Assembly: GCA_938005265.1 (NCBI GenBank)
Contig: CALLOA010000006.1
Coordinates: 1 to 64,000, forward strand
Origin: an uncultured Granulosicoccaceae bacterium
Lineage (GTDB): Bacteria > Pseudomonadota > Gammaproteobacteria > Granulosicoccales > Granulosicoccaceae
DNA: 64,000 bases
Reading direction: 5' to 3'
Shown here: one piece after another, positions 55,504-64,000 of the stretch
How positions within the stretch are numbered: the first letter of the stretch is position 1
Layout: the number at the start of each line of letters is the position of its first letter
Program-made: the position numbers and the translations under genes
The notes under the pieces: generated by a model
The model's database searches: none
The model's input: the letters and a program-made list of their open reading frames with translations, nothing else
Told to the model about the DNA's origin: nothing

Positions 55504-56616
55504 GTGAATAAACCCGTATACATAACAGCCGGCTTACGCACACCTATAGGTAAAGTCGGGCAAGCCTTTGAGGGCTTACAGGTTCACCAGTTGGTAGCAC
55601 CTCTAATTAAGGAGTTGCTCAGACTGCAGAACGTGCCGCTTTCTGCTGTCGATGAGGTAGTGCTTGGCAATGCCGCAGGTCCCGGTGGTAATCCGGCACG
55701 TGTAGCTGCTTTGGCTGCTGGTTTGCCTGTTGATATTCCCGGAGTTACCGTGGATCGCCAATGTGGCTCTGGTCTGGAGGCGCTTCACTATGCTGCGCGT
55801 CTGATTCAAAGCGGTGCTGCTGAAACGGTTCTCGCGGGCGGTGCTGAAAGTGCCAGTACGGCACCATTGAGAGTACGTCAATCTGATCGGCGCTTCTACC
55901 GGCGTGCGCCTTTTACACCTGAATTCATGGATGACCCGGAAATGGGAATTGCCGCAGAAAATGTTGCTGCCAAATTTGGTATCTCACGCCATGAGCAGGA
56001 TTGTCTGGCATTGGCGAGCCACCAGAATGCTCTCGCTGCTGAAGCTGCCGGTCTGTTTGACGCTGAACGACTGGCGGTGGGTGATATCAGACGGGATGAA
56101 TGCATAAGAAAAGATTGCACGCTACAAGCACTCGCAAAACTATCGCCTGTATTTCTGGAATCCGGCACGGTTACAGCGGGCAATGCCTGCCCGATCAATG
56201 ACGGAGCAGCAATGCTGTTGTTGAGTAGCCACCGTCCCGCCGTACAAGGGATGCCCTGTCTCCAGTTTATCGATGCCAGTGCAGCTGGTGTTGAGCCGCG
56301 TCTGCTGGGCACTGGCCCCATCCCGGCAACTCGTAAATTGTTACGGCGCACCGGCACCAGGATAGAGTCGATTGCTGCTATTGAATTCAATGAAGCATTT
56401 GCAGCTCAGGTGCTGGCATCGGTCAAGGCTCTGGAAATTCCGCAAGACCGGCTCAACCAGCGTGGTGGCGCTTTGGCCATAGGCCACCCCTACGGCGCGT
56501 CCGGTGCTATATTGGTTACTCGTCTGTTACATCAGTTACAGCCGGGGCAAACGGGCCTTGCGACTATAGGAATAGGCGGAGGGATGGGGCTTTCCGCCTT
56601 ATTTAGAGCGGTTTGA
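55504..56616 (+). CDS. Thiolase-family protein lacking the C-terminal catalytic cysteine
   Basis: 370 residues from GTG. The nucleophile Cys87 (VDRQCGSG), the NEAFAAQ segment and His328 (AIGHPYGASG) are present. The usual CxGGG motif near the C-terminus reads ATIGIGGGMG, so the second catalytic Cys is Gly356. Thiolases condense or cleave acyl-CoA; loss of this acid/base points to altered chemistry or a condensing role. It lies in an apparent operon with the acyl-CoA ligase, 77 bp before fabA. Confidence 0.85.
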   Translation: MNKPVYITAGLRTPIGKVGQAFEGLQVHQLVAPLIKELLRLQNVPLSAVDEVVLGNAAGPGGNPARVAALAAGLPVDIPGVTVDRQCGSGLEALHYAARLIQSGAAETVLAGGAESASTAPLRVRQSDRRFYRRAPFTPEFMDDPEMGIAAENVAAKFGISRHEQDCLALASHQNALAAEAAGLFDAERLAVGDIRRDECIRKDCTLQALAKLSPVFLESGTVTAGNACPINDGAAMLLLSSHRPAVQGMPCLQFIDASAAGVEPRLLGTGPIPATRKLLRRTGTRIESIAAIEFNEAFAAQVLASVKALEIPQDRLNQRGGALAIGHPYGASGAILVTRLLHQLQPGQTGLATIGIGGGMGLSALFRAV

Positions 56617-56693
56617 GGCTGTAGGGGCGAGACTGACTGGCAAGGTGTGGCGGTAGCGGTTAAAATTTGCGACCACTGGATGCGAAACCTGCC

Positions 56694-57212
56694 ATGCTGA
56701 CCGACAAAAATTCATTTACCCGCGAAGAACTAATTGACTGTGCCGATGGCAATATGTTCGGCGTGGGCAACGCGCGTTTGCCATCTCCGAATATGTTGAT
56801 GATGGACCGCATAACACTCATTACCGAGGATGGCGGCAGTCATGGCAAAGGCGAGATAAAGGCCGAGCTCGACATTGATCCTTCACTCTGGTTTTTCGGC
56901 TGCCACTTTAAGGAAGACCCGGTTATGCCGGGTTGTCTTGGGCTGGATGCAATGTGGCAGTTGGTCGGCTTTTTTCTTGGCTGGAAAGGTAACCCTGGTA
57001 AAGGGCGTGCACTCGGAGCCGGTGAGGTGAAGTTTTTCGGACAGGTTTTGCCGAAAGCCAAGGTAGTTACCTATCACCTGGAGATGAAGCGTCTGATCGA
57101 GCGCAAGCTGGTAATGGGTATTGCAGACGGCGCCATGTATGTGGATGGTCGCGAGATATACACTGCCAAGGATTTGCGAGTGGGTTTGTTCAAGTCGACT
57201 GACGAATTCTAG
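56694..57212 (+). CDS. fabA: 3-hydroxyacyl-ACP dehydratase/isomerase FabA
   Basis: 172 residues, identical in length to E. coli FabA and closely similar throughout. The active His71 is in [16 protein letters not shown] and Asp85 is in LGLDAMWQL. It dehydrates 3-hydroxydecanoyl-ACP and isomerises the product, starting unsaturated fatty acid synthesis with FabB. The ATG at 56694 gives the family N-terminus; the frame is open to 56667. fabB follows after 47 bp. Confidence 0.97.
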   Translation: MLTDKNSFTREELIDCADGNMFGVGNARLPSPNMLMMDRITLITEDGGSHGKGEIKAELDIDPSLWFFGCHFKEDPVMPGCLGLDAMWQLVGFFLGWKGNPGKGRALGAGEVKFFGQVLPKAKVVTYHLEMKRLIERKLVMGIADGAMYVDGREIYTAKDLRVGLFKSTDEF

Positions 57213-57259
57213 TTGTTTAATTCCCCGATCTTAAAAAGTTTAAAGCAGGAACTGGTGGC

Positions 57260-58477
57260 ATGCGAAGAGTGGTAGTCACGGGCATGGGTGTTGTATCGTG
57301 CCTTGGAAACAACATAGATGAAGTGGCCGACTCCTTGCGACATGGCAAGTCCGGCATTACGCGTCAGGACGATTATGTCGAACGTGGAATGAGAAGCCAT
57401 ATCGCTGCTCGTCCGGTGATCGAACTGAAGGACTTGATTGATCGCAAACAGCTGCGTTTTATGGGTGCCGCTGCTGCCTACTCGTACATCTCCATGCAAC
57501 AGGCTATTGATGATTCCGGGCTAGAAGAGTCTGAGGTGTCGAATGTTCGAACCGGGATCATTGCGGGTTCAGGTGGTGCCGCGTCGTCAAGTCAGGTCGA
57601 GTCCGCAGACATTTTGCGTGAAAAAGGGCTGCGCCGTGTCGGGCCCTACCGTGTAACGCAAACCATGGGTAGTACTGTATCTGCCTGCCTTGCGACACCA
57701 TTCAAGATTAAGGGTGTCAACTATTCCATCTCCTCTGCCTGCTCCACGAGTGCTCATTGTATCGGCAATGCCATGGAACAGATTCAATTGAACAAACAGG
57801 ACGTGGTCTTTGCCGGGGGTGGTGAGGAAGAACATTGGACACTCAGCTGCCTGTTCGATGCAATGGGAGCTTTGTCGGCGAAGTACAACGAGACACCTGA
57901 AAAGGCTTCACGCGCTTATGATGCTGACCGGGACGGGTTTGTCATTGCTGGTGGCGGCGGAATGCTGGTGCTTGAAGAGCTGGAACATGCGAAAGCGCGG
58001 GGCGCAAAAATCTATGCCGAAGTGGTGGGTTATGGTGCCACGTCGGATGGCCATGACATGGTGGCACCCTCCGGCGAAGGAGCAGCACGTTGCATGCAAC
58101 AGGCGATGCACGGCCTTGAAGGTGACATCGATTACATCAATGCTCACGGAACCAGTACGCCGGCCGGGGACATCGCCGAATTGCAGGCCGTTGCAAACGT
58201 TTTTGGCGACAAAGTACCATCGATCAGTTCCACCAAATCCTTATCCGGTCACTCTCTGGGTGCCGCAGGCGTACAAGAGTCTATCTACACGCTTTTGATG
58301 CAGCAGCACGGGTTTATTGCCGCGTCTGCAAATATTGATAATCTCGATGAAGGGGCAGCAGGCATGCCCGTCGTAATGGAGCGCGCTGACAACGTGGATT
58401 TGCAGCGTGTAATGTCAAACAGCTTCGGGTTTGGTGGTACTAATGCGACGCTGATTTTCCAGAAATATGCCGGTTAA
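57260..58477 (+). CDS. fabB: 3-oxoacyl-ACP synthase I FabB
   Basis: 405 residues. The Cys161, His296, Lys326 and His331 set ([34 protein letters not shown]) is offset by two from E. coli FabB. It elongates unsaturated acyl-ACPs made by FabA. AGGA lies nine bases before the ATG. The fabA-fabB pair is typical of gammaproteobacteria with anaerobic-type unsaturated fatty acid synthesis. Confidence 0.97.
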   Translation: MRRVVVTGMGVVSCLGNNIDEVADSLRHGKSGITRQDDYVERGMRSHIAARPVIELKDLIDRKQLRFMGAAAAYSYISMQQAIDDSGLEESEVSNVRTGIIAGSGGAASSSQVESADILREKGLRRVGPYRVTQTMGSTVSACLATPFKIKGVNYSISSACSTSAHCIGNAMEQIQLNKQDVVFAGGGEEEHWTLSCLFDAMGALSAKYNETPEKASRAYDADRDGFVIAGGGGMLVLEELEHAKARGAKIYAEVVGYGATSDGHDMVAPSGEGAARCMQQAMHGLEGDIDYINAHGTSTPAGDIAELQAVANVFGDKVPSISSTKSLSGHSLGAAGVQESIYTLLMQQHGFIAASANIDNLDEGAAGMPVVMERADNVDLQRVMSNSFGFGGTNATLIFQKYAG

Positions 58478-58555
58478 TCGGGTGCGTTCAGTCTGGTCTG
58501 CAGCGCTCGTTGACGCTGCTGCCGACTGGCCAAACTGGTCCTTTTTAATTAGTTC

Positions 58556-59620
58556 CTAGTCCCAACGCAAAACAGGCTCATCCAGAGCTGCACGCTGTTC
58601 TCGTAGTGCGAGAATATGAGAGTCCCAGAAGCGTTCTTCAGCGAAGTAGGGAAATGCCATCTGGAAAGCCGGGTCCTGCCATCGACGCGCAATCCAGGCG
58701 GCATGGTGTATTTGCCTCAGGGCGCGCAGTGGCTCGACTAATGCCAGCTCGGCTGGATTAAATTCTCGAAATTGCGTGTAACCTTCAAGAAGGTCAGCCA
58801 CTCTGGCATTTGCGTATTCGCGGTCCCCTGAAATAAACATCCAGAGATCCTGAATGGACGGGCCGCTAATGCAGTCATCGAAGTCCAGCAGGTGAGGTGT
58901 TTCGTCAGCACCCCAAAGAATATTGCCCGGGTGAAAATCACCATGCAGCCTGAGTGTCTGGCAATCATCCATAATATGAAGGCGTTGATGTACTACTGTC
59001 ATCAGATCTTTGGCAATGCCACCATAAACATCGCCTACGTGCGGCGGTAGCAAGTCACACTTGAGTAGTAATTCAACAGACTCGTCTCCCATACGTACCG
59101 GGTCAAGATTGCGTCGGTGTTTGAACGGGCTGAGTTCGCCAGCATTATGTAATCGCGCTATTGAGCGCCCGATAACTTCCAGTTGATCAGGATTGTCGAG
59201 TTCGGGGGGACGACCACCAGCGGAAGGGTAGACAGCGAAACGGAATTGCTCATGCTTGTGCAGAACACAGCCCGATAAGGCTTCTGCGCAGACTACGGGT
59301 ATCTCCAGTGATTCCAGCTCTTTAGTGAAAGCATGTTCTTCCAGAATGGCATCATCGCTCCAGCGGCCAGGTCGGTAGAATTTCGCAACTTTGTTCGGGC
59401 CATCTTCCATGCCAACCTGGTAGACACGATTTTCGTAACTGTTCAGGGCTGTGACACGCCCATCCGGTTGCAAGCCGACTGACTCCAGAGCATTCAACAT
59501 GCTATTGGGGTCAAGATGGGCAAAGGCCTGAAACTCGCTGCCGTTTGAATCCGGCTCAGTGTCGTCAGTCGGGTCAGTCGGGTCAGTCGGGTCAGGCGGC
59601 TGAATGTCAATCCGGTCCAT
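58556..59620 (-). CDS. srkA: Stress response kinase SrkA/YihE-like
   Basis: 354 residues of the aminoglycoside-phosphotransferase-like kinase fold. The catalytic loop LRLHGDFHPGNILWG and metal-binding LLDFDDCISGPS are intact, with KVAKFYRPGRWSDDAILEEH as nucleotide-side Lys segment. E. coli SrkA is a Ser/Thr kinase that counters MazEF-linked death under stress. The N-terminal ~35 residues, including a DPT tandem repeat, are an Asp/Pro-rich extension absent from the E. coli protein. Confidence 0.88.
   Translation of the reverse strand: MDRIDIQPPDPTDPTDPTDDTEPDSNGSEFQAFAHLDPNSMLNALESVGLQPDGRVTALNSYENRVYQVGMEDGPNKVAKFYRPGRWSDDAILEEHAFTKELESLEIPVVCAEALSGCVLHKHEQFRFAVYPSAGGRPPELDNPDQLEVIGRSIARLHNAGELSPFKHRRNLDPVRMGDESVELLLKCDLLPPHVGDVYGGIAKDLMTVVHQRLHIMDDCQTLRLHGDFHPGNILWGADETPHLLDFDDCISGPSIQDLWMFISGDREYANARVADLLEGYTQFREFNPAELALVEPLRALRQIHHAAWIARRWQDPAFQMAFPYFAEERFWDSHILALREQRAALDEPVLRWD
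59564..59599. repeat. 9-bp coding tandem repeat, four copies
   Basis: GTCAGTCGG at 59564, 59573 and 59582 are identical, with one imperfect copy at 59591-59599. On the minus strand they encode (DPT)n near the SrkA N-terminus. Confidence 0.92.
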
Positions 59621-59829
59621 ACATTCTCACAGGTTCGTTGCAAGCGCTTTGATCGCCTGCTTACTCTACTTCTTTGAGCAACTCTTTAGATTCTTTATCA
59701 ACCCGTAAGAGAAAATGCGTTAAACTGTCGCAGCGGGAAGTAAATGCTGCGAAAGTGACGGCAACGTGTCGCTATCATGTATGGATTGTCTGTAAAAGGT
59801 GAAAAACAGCCAATTTTTTGTGAATTTGA

Positions 59830-59855
59830 TTTTCACGCAGCTTTTTCACGCAGCT
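59830..59855. repeat. 13-bp tandem duplication
   Basis: TTTTCACGCAGCT occurs twice back to back at 59830-59842 and 59843-59855. Confidence 0.95.
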
Positions 59856-59888
59856 AAATGCACAAGCACTCTTCGCAAAAGCTCCTTG

Positions 59889-59916
59889 ATATTCAAGTGC
59901 AAATATTCAAGTGCAA
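59889..59916. repeat. 14-bp tandem duplication
   Basis: ATATTCAAGTGCAA occurs twice back to back (59889-59902, 59903-59916), 50 bp before accB. Confidence 0.95.
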
Positions 59917-59967
59917 TATTCGACTTTACGCGCGCATGTCTGTCCTGAACTATAGCAAGTACCCACT

Positions 59968-60423
59968 ATGGATATACGAAAAGTTAAAAAACTGATTGAA
60001 TTGCTTGAAGAGTCCGATGTATCGGAAATCGAGATTCATGAAGGGGAAGAGTCGGTGCGAATCTCCAGGCAAACAGCCATGGCTGCCACAGTTGTCGCGC
60101 CCCCGGCAATGCAAGCTGCCGCACCGGTTGCTGCAGTACCCGACCCTATGCCGGCAGCCCCGGCCGCAGCTGCCGACAGCCTGCCTCCTGGCACCATTGT
60201 GCCTTCACCGATGGTGGGTACTTTTTATCGTGCCTCCGGTCCCGGTGAAACCCCGTTTGTCGAAGAAGGCAAGACGGTATCGAAGGGTGAAACCCTGTGC
60301 ATCATCGAGGCAATGAAAATACTTAACCAGATCGAATCCGATGTGTCGGGCACCGTGCGCGCGATTCTTGTGCAGGATGGTCAACCCGTGGAATACGGCG
60401 AGCCACTCATGGTTGTTGACTGA
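59968..60423 (+). CDS. accB: Biotin carboxyl carrier protein of acetyl-CoA carboxylase
   Basis: 151 residues (E. coli AccB 156). N-terminal [20 protein letters not shown], an Ala/Pro-rich linker, and the biotinyl domain with [15 protein letters not shown] thumb region and [10 protein letters not shown], where Lys117 takes biotin. The usual MKM reads MKI, a tolerated variant. It carries CO2 between AccC and AccAD. It is followed by accC after 57 bp. Confidence 0.97.
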   Translation: MDIRKVKKLIELLEESDVSEIEIHEGEESVRISRQTAMAATVVAPPAMQAAAPVAAVPDPMPAAPAAAADSLPPGTIVPSPMVGTFYRASGPGETPFVEEGKTVSKGETLCIIEAMKILNQIESDVSGTVRAILVQDGQPVEYGEPLMVVD

Positions 60424-60480
60424 TAGCTCGTTGAGCGACTGACCGGAACTCAAAAACCGGATGCAACGGAATCGATAGCC

Positions 60481-61821
60481 ATGTTTAAAAAAGTCCTAAT
60501 AGCCAATCGCGGAGAAATAGCGCTGCGAATAATGCGGTGTTGTCGTGATCTTGATATCAAGACAGTTGCCGTTTATTCAACGGTTGATCGTGATCTGAAA
60601 CATGTTCGTCTTGCAGATGAAGCCGTTTGTATTGGTCCGCCTGCCTCCGCTGAAAGCTATCTCAATGTTCCCGCGATCATAGCGGCCGCTGAAATCACTG
60701 ATACCGAGGCGATACATCCCGGGTATGGGTTTCTGGCGGAAAATGCTGATTTTGCCGAACGTGTTGAATCCAGTGGATTCAAGTTTATCGGTCCGAAATC
60801 CGAAACCATTCAATTGATGGGCGACAAGGTCAGCGCCATCGCAGAGATGAAAGCAGCTGGGGTGCCCTGTGTGCCGGGTTCCGACGGGCCGCTGGATGAT
60901 GATGCCGCTCGCAATCGTAAGATTGCCAAGCGCATCGGTTACCCGGTCATTATCAAAGCCGCAGGTGGTGGCGGTGGGCGTGGCATGCGGGTAGTCGAGT
61001 CCGAAGAAGAACTAATTGAGTCCATTGCAATGACCAGGGCTGAAGCACAGGCAGCATTCAGTAACCCGGTTGTGTACATGGAAAAGTTTCTAGGTAAGCC
61101 GCGCCATGTGGAATTCCAGATTATTGCTGACGAACACGGTAACGCGATTCATTTGGGTGAGCGGGATTGTTCAATGCAAAGGCGGCACCAGAAGGTTGTT
61201 GAAGAAGCGCCAGCTCCGGGGATTACCGAAGAAGTACGAAATCGAATTGGTGAGCGCTGTGTCGCCGCTTGCCAGCGTATTGGCTACCGTGGCGCCGGCA
61301 CCTTCGAATTCCTTTATCAGGGCGGCGAGTTTTATTTCATCGAGATGAATACACGGGTACAGGTTGAGCATCCGGTCACTGAAATGGTCACCGGCGTTGA
61401 TATCGTCAAAGAGCAAATTTTCGCGGCAGCCGGTAACAAGCTGCGCTATAGCCAGGACGATATAAATATCAACGGCCATGCGTTTGAGTGCCGCATTAAC
61501 GCTGAAGATCCGGAAAATTTTCTGCCTTCACCGGGTACCATCAATCAATACCATGCTCCGGGCGGGCTGGGGGTGCGGGTAGATACCCATATATACAACA
61601 GCTACCAGGTACCACCCAATTATGATTCCATGATTGCCAAACTGATCGTGAAGGGCAATACCCGGGAAACGGCGATTGCCCGTATGCGCGGGGCTCTGAG
61701 TGAGGTGTTTATCGATGGTATTAAAACCAATATCGCGCTGCACGAACGTATCTTCCTCGATGAAAATTTCAGACAGGGTGGTACGGATATCCACTATCTT
61801 GAAAAGATGCTGGGTTTGTAG
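60481..61821 (+). CDS. accC: Biotin carboxylase subunit of acetyl-CoA carboxylase
   Basis: 446 residues. ATP-grasp enzyme: [46 protein letters not shown] glycine-rich lid, [13 protein letters not shown], and [16 protein letters not shown] with the metal-binding Glu and Asn. It carboxylates the biotin on AccB using ATP and bicarbonate, the first step of fatty acid synthesis. Confidence 0.98.
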   Translation: MFKKVLIANRGEIALRIMRCCRDLDIKTVAVYSTVDRDLKHVRLADEAVCIGPPASAESYLNVPAIIAAAEITDTEAIHPGYGFLAENADFAERVESSGFKFIGPKSETIQLMGDKVSAIAEMKAAGVPCVPGSDGPLDDDAARNRKIAKRIGYPVIIKAAGGGGGRGMRVVESEEELIESIAMTRAEAQAAFSNPVVYMEKFLGKPRHVEFQIIADEHGNAIHLGERDCSMQRRHQKVVEEAPAPGITEEVRNRIGERCVAACQRIGYRGAGTFEFLYQGGEFYFIEMNTRVQVEHPVTEMVTGVDIVKEQIFAAAGNKLRYSQDDININGHAFECRINAEDPENFLPSPGTINQYHAPGGLGVRVDTHIYNSYQVPPNYDSMIAKLIVKGNTRETAIARMRGALSEVFIDGIKTNIALHERIFLDENFRQGGTDIHYLEKMLGL

Positions 61822-61824
61822 TTT

Positions 61825-62742
61825 CTGGAGACCTGGCCACAATTGGTACTGGAAGTCGATGTTGAAGGGCTTTCAGCGGTAGAGCAGGCGTTATTCGATG
61901 CCGGTGCTCTGTCGGTTACCCTCAGGGACCAGTTTGATGAACCGGTGCTGGAACCGGCACCGGGCGAAATTCGTCTGTGGAACTCGTTGATTGTCACAGC
62001 GTTGTTTCCCATAGATGATCAACCTGACCGGATTCTTGAGGCCGCCACTGAATCCTATGGTCGGGTATTGCCGGAATGCCGCTTCGAGCAATTGCCCGAT
62101 GGAAATTGGGAGCGCAGCTGGATGGCGCGCTTCAAGGCCATGCAATTCGGACGTCAGCTATGGGTGTGTCCTTCACATGTGGAACCCCCTGATCCGGCGG
62201 CGATAAATCTCAGGCTCGATCCCGGTCTGGCATTTGGAACAGGCACTCACGCGACTACGGCACTGTGCCTGGAGTGGCTGGCTCTGGCAGCCGACGCAGG
62301 CAATGCTAGCTGCGCTGGCAATGCTCTGCGCGATAAAACACTGGTTGACTATGGCTGTGGTTCAGGGATTCTGGCAGTCGCTGCCGGTTTGCTGGGCGCC
62401 AAGCCCGTAATCGGTCTCGATATTGATCCGCAAGCAATGCTGGCAACCAGGGAAAATGCCGTCAGAAACGGGGTTGCTGATGTGATTGAAACCACTGAGA
62501 CGGTTAACTATGCGCCGGCTACCATCGATATCATGGTTGCCAACATTCTTTACGCACCATTGCTCGATCTGGCGGAGGAATTTGCAGTAGCATTGAAACC
62601 AGGCGCTACACTTGTACTATCGGGATTACTCGAAGAGCAGGTCGATGCGGTTATGTTGCACTACACTCAATGGTTTTCTTTTCAACAAACCCGCCTGTTA
62701 GACGGATGGGCTATGCTCGCAGCTCGGCGTCATCCCGGGTAG
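61825..62742 (+). CDS. prmA: Ribosomal protein L11 methyltransferase
   Basis: About 305 residues. The N-terminal ferredoxin-like domain (WPQLVLEVDVEGLSAVEQAL, PGEIRLW) and the methyltransferase core (LDPGLAFGTGTHATTALCLEWL, VDYGCGSGILAVAAG, GLDIDPQAM, VANILYAPL) match PrmA, which trimethylates L11. The conserved WxQL that opens the family lies upstream of the TTG at 61843, so that TTG would clip the first strand. The only other candidate is CTG at 61825, two codons after the in-frame accC stop. The start is therefore uncertain. Confidence 0.93.
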   Translation: METWPQLVLEVDVEGLSAVEQALFDAGALSVTLRDQFDEPVLEPAPGEIRLWNSLIVTALFPIDDQPDRILEAATESYGRVLPECRFEQLPDGNWERSWMARFKAMQFGRQLWVCPSHVEPPDPAAINLRLDPGLAFGTGTHATTALCLEWLALAADAGNASCAGNALRDKTLVDYGCGSGILAVAAGLLGAKPVIGLDIDPQAMLATRENAVRNGVADVIETTETVNYAPATIDIMVANILYAPLLDLAEEFAVALKPGATLVLSGLLEEQVDAVMLHYTQWFSFQQTRLLDGWAMLAARRHPG

Positions 62743-62774
62743 TTGTGCCGGGTAGTCCCGGGCTTGAACAAGTG

Positions 62775-64000
62775 ATGGAAAATTCAACCCCCCTGACACG
62801 TTGCGATACCTGCCATACGGTATTTGAGGTTCCCCTTGAGATTCTCGACTCCGTAGATAGCCGTGTGCGTTGCGGAGAATGCCTGCAGGTCTTTGACGCG
62901 TCGATCAATCTGCATACGGCAAGCCGGCCGGATTTCAGTCTTGTGGATGACACTCTGGTTGATGGTGCTGTGGAGCCTGGCAGCAGCAATAGCGCCAGTC
63001 GAGCTGACAGTACAGACCAGTTCCAGACGGAATTCGCGGCAGCAGGTTTGCCGGCAGCGGCCAATGCCCGCAAAGCAGTAACTCCATCGGCGGATAATAT
63101 GCCGGATAAATCGCAGAGCAATCCCAGCGATGGCATCGTCAGTGGCAGGATTAATAGCGTGGCGAGCGCGCTGCATGATGATACGGCTGATGAAAGTCAT
63201 CTTGAAGCCACCATGTCAGACTTTGATCTGTTCTCTGATGATGCCAGTCTGCCCGAGGTTTCATACGAATTTGGCGAGAACACTATCGATGCCATTCAGC
63301 TGGAGTTCGATTCCGTAGAGGATGTTGCTGATGAGACACTCAGTGATTCACTTTTTCCTAATGAGGTGACGATAGATGCCACCGGATTTAATGCTGACGC
63401 TGATGTAGCGCCGGTACTGGTGGATTCTGCTATCTCGCCCACTGTTAAAACCGAGGTCAAGAATAATTCTGGTGAGGAGTCTGAAGCCGATATAGACGAA
63501 GTAATTCGGCGTTCTGCAAAAACCGACTTTGTTGTTGAGGAAGGTCCCAAGCCTGAAACCATAGAATTTGATTACCGAGATACAACTGACGAATCCGTTG
63601 CACCCGCGACGGGTTTGCCAGTCGCCGGTGTGGAAAAGAGTACGGCTAATCCAGCTTTAATGGCTGGCAGCTCGACCGACAGGCAGCTTGCTCCAGATCC
63701 CGAGTCTGCGAATCCGGTAGTACCGGAGACGGGTGGCAGTAACAGCAAACCATCGCGTGTTGGCCGCTACGTTTTTCATGCAAGTTTGCTGTTACTTACT
63801 GTGGTGCTGGTTGCCGCCTTATATGGCTATCGCGAGCGTAATAATCTGGTTGATAATCCATTGACTCGGCCATTCTATTCGGCTTGGTGTGGCATTAAGG
63901 GTTGCGCTGTGCCGGCGCGATTGGATAAATCGCAACTTAAGGTGGTTGAAAAAAATATTTTCAGCCACCCGACACTTGATGACGCACTGGTGATAACGGT
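62775..64000 (+). CDS. DUF3426 zinc-ribbon membrane protein (partial)
   Basis: The frame is open to the right edge (about 408 codons). It begins with an MJ0042-type zinc ribbon (CDTCHTVFEVP ... RCGECLQVFD), then ~300 residues of acidic low-complexity sequence, one membrane segment (ASLLLLTVVLVAALYGY) and the start of a DUF3426 domain (RPFYSAWCGIKGC, VVEKNIFSHPTLDDAL). The prmA-DUF3426 order is common in gammaproteobacteria, where dusB and fis follow. Function is unknown. An in-frame GTG upstream of the ATG is possible. Confidence 0.85.
   Translation, partial: MENSTPLTRCDTCHTVFEVPLEILDSVDSRVRCGECLQVFDASINLHTASRPDFSLVDDTLVDGAVEPGSSNSASRADSTDQFQTEFAAAGLPAAANARKAVTPSADNMPDKSQSNPSDGIVSGRINSVASALHDDTADESHLEATMSDFDLFSDDASLPEVSYEFGENTIDAIQLEFDSVEDVADETLSDSLFPNEVTIDATGFNADADVAPVLVDSAISPTVKTEVKNNSGEESEADIDEVIRRSAKTDFVVEEGPKPETIEFDYRDTTDESVAPATGLPVAGVEKSTANPALMAGSSTDRQLAPDPESANPVVPETGGSNSKPSRVGRYVFHASLLLLTVVLVAALYGYRERNNLVDNPLTRPFYSAWCGIKGCAVPARLDKSQLKVVEKNIFSHPTLDDALVIT

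Larger units (their letters stand above)
59621..59967. other. Intergenic region between srkA and accB with two tandem repeats
   Basis: 347 bp between divergent genes, without a supported gene. It contains a 13-bp duplication (59830-59855) and a 14-bp duplication (59889-59916) in the likely accBC leader. No confident promoter is seen. Confidence 0.6.

Noticed and set aside
59777-59857. 26-codon ORF upstream of accB
   Set aside because: No ribosome-binding site, and it runs through slippage-type repeats.

Overview
The window looks like chromosome of a gammaproteobacterium, probably a free-living aquatic one. The evidence is gene content and synteny: a fabA-fabB pair, accB-accC-prmA followed by a DUF3426 zinc-ribbon gene (the order seen in Pseudomonas and Xanthomonas), dsbD/fxsA/groES/groEL, glnK-amtB, and a HrcA/CIRCE-type operator in front of groES. 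Base composition looks even along the window, and I see no insertion sequence, prophage, CRISPR array, tRNA or rRNA gene. I cannot name the genus.

Layout. 1-3865: the start of a methyltransferase gene leaving the left edge, a secreted multidomain GH16 glycanase, and a leaderless solute-binding protein. 4095-19896: a complete Pel-type exopolysaccharide locus in the order epimerase-pelC-pelD-pelE-pelF-pelG-pelA-pelB. The epimerase would supply UDP-GalNAc. PelF (glycosyltransferase) and PelD/E/G form the inner-membrane synthase, with PelD carrying an intact c-di-GMP inhibitory-site signature. PelA (glycoside hydrolase plus deacetylase) and PelB (TPR scaffold plus porin) process and export the polymer. 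PelA here is a lipoprotein with a second PelC-like domain fused at its N-terminus. 20238-23417: glnK-amtB ammonium module and tyrS. 23727-34095: small envelope and metabolic genes (TSP3/peptidoglycan-binding lipoprotein, HEAT protein, SDR, VOC protein, lipase-like lipoprotein, a possible phospholipase A2-like lipoprotein, sugar reductase, histidine phosphatase, M20 peptidase, DUF533 protein, PhnP-like hydrolase). 34362-38726: three surface proteins (an SdrD-B-like protein with a 10-unit GDGSG spacer, an OmpA-like porin, and a TSP3 calcium-repeat protein). 38956-47665: aminotransferase, TPP enzyme, spermidine-synthase-like protein, a 20-codon ORF in a structured leader, AhpD-like protein, lipoprotein, EamA exporter and DsbD. 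48097-64000: fxsA, groESL, a GGDEF/EAL protein, tag, acyl-CoA ligase, thiolase, fabA, fabB, srkA, accB, accC, prmA and a truncated DUF3426 gene.

The observations I would pursue first are the PelC-PelA fusion in a reordered pel operon, the 20-codon ORF with a perfect Shine-Dalgarno sequence followed by two hairpins (one mutually exclusive with pairing to the ORF, the other a terminator), the four-fold cysteine module in the GH16 protein next to pel, and an unusual density of recent-looking 9-24 bp tandem duplications.
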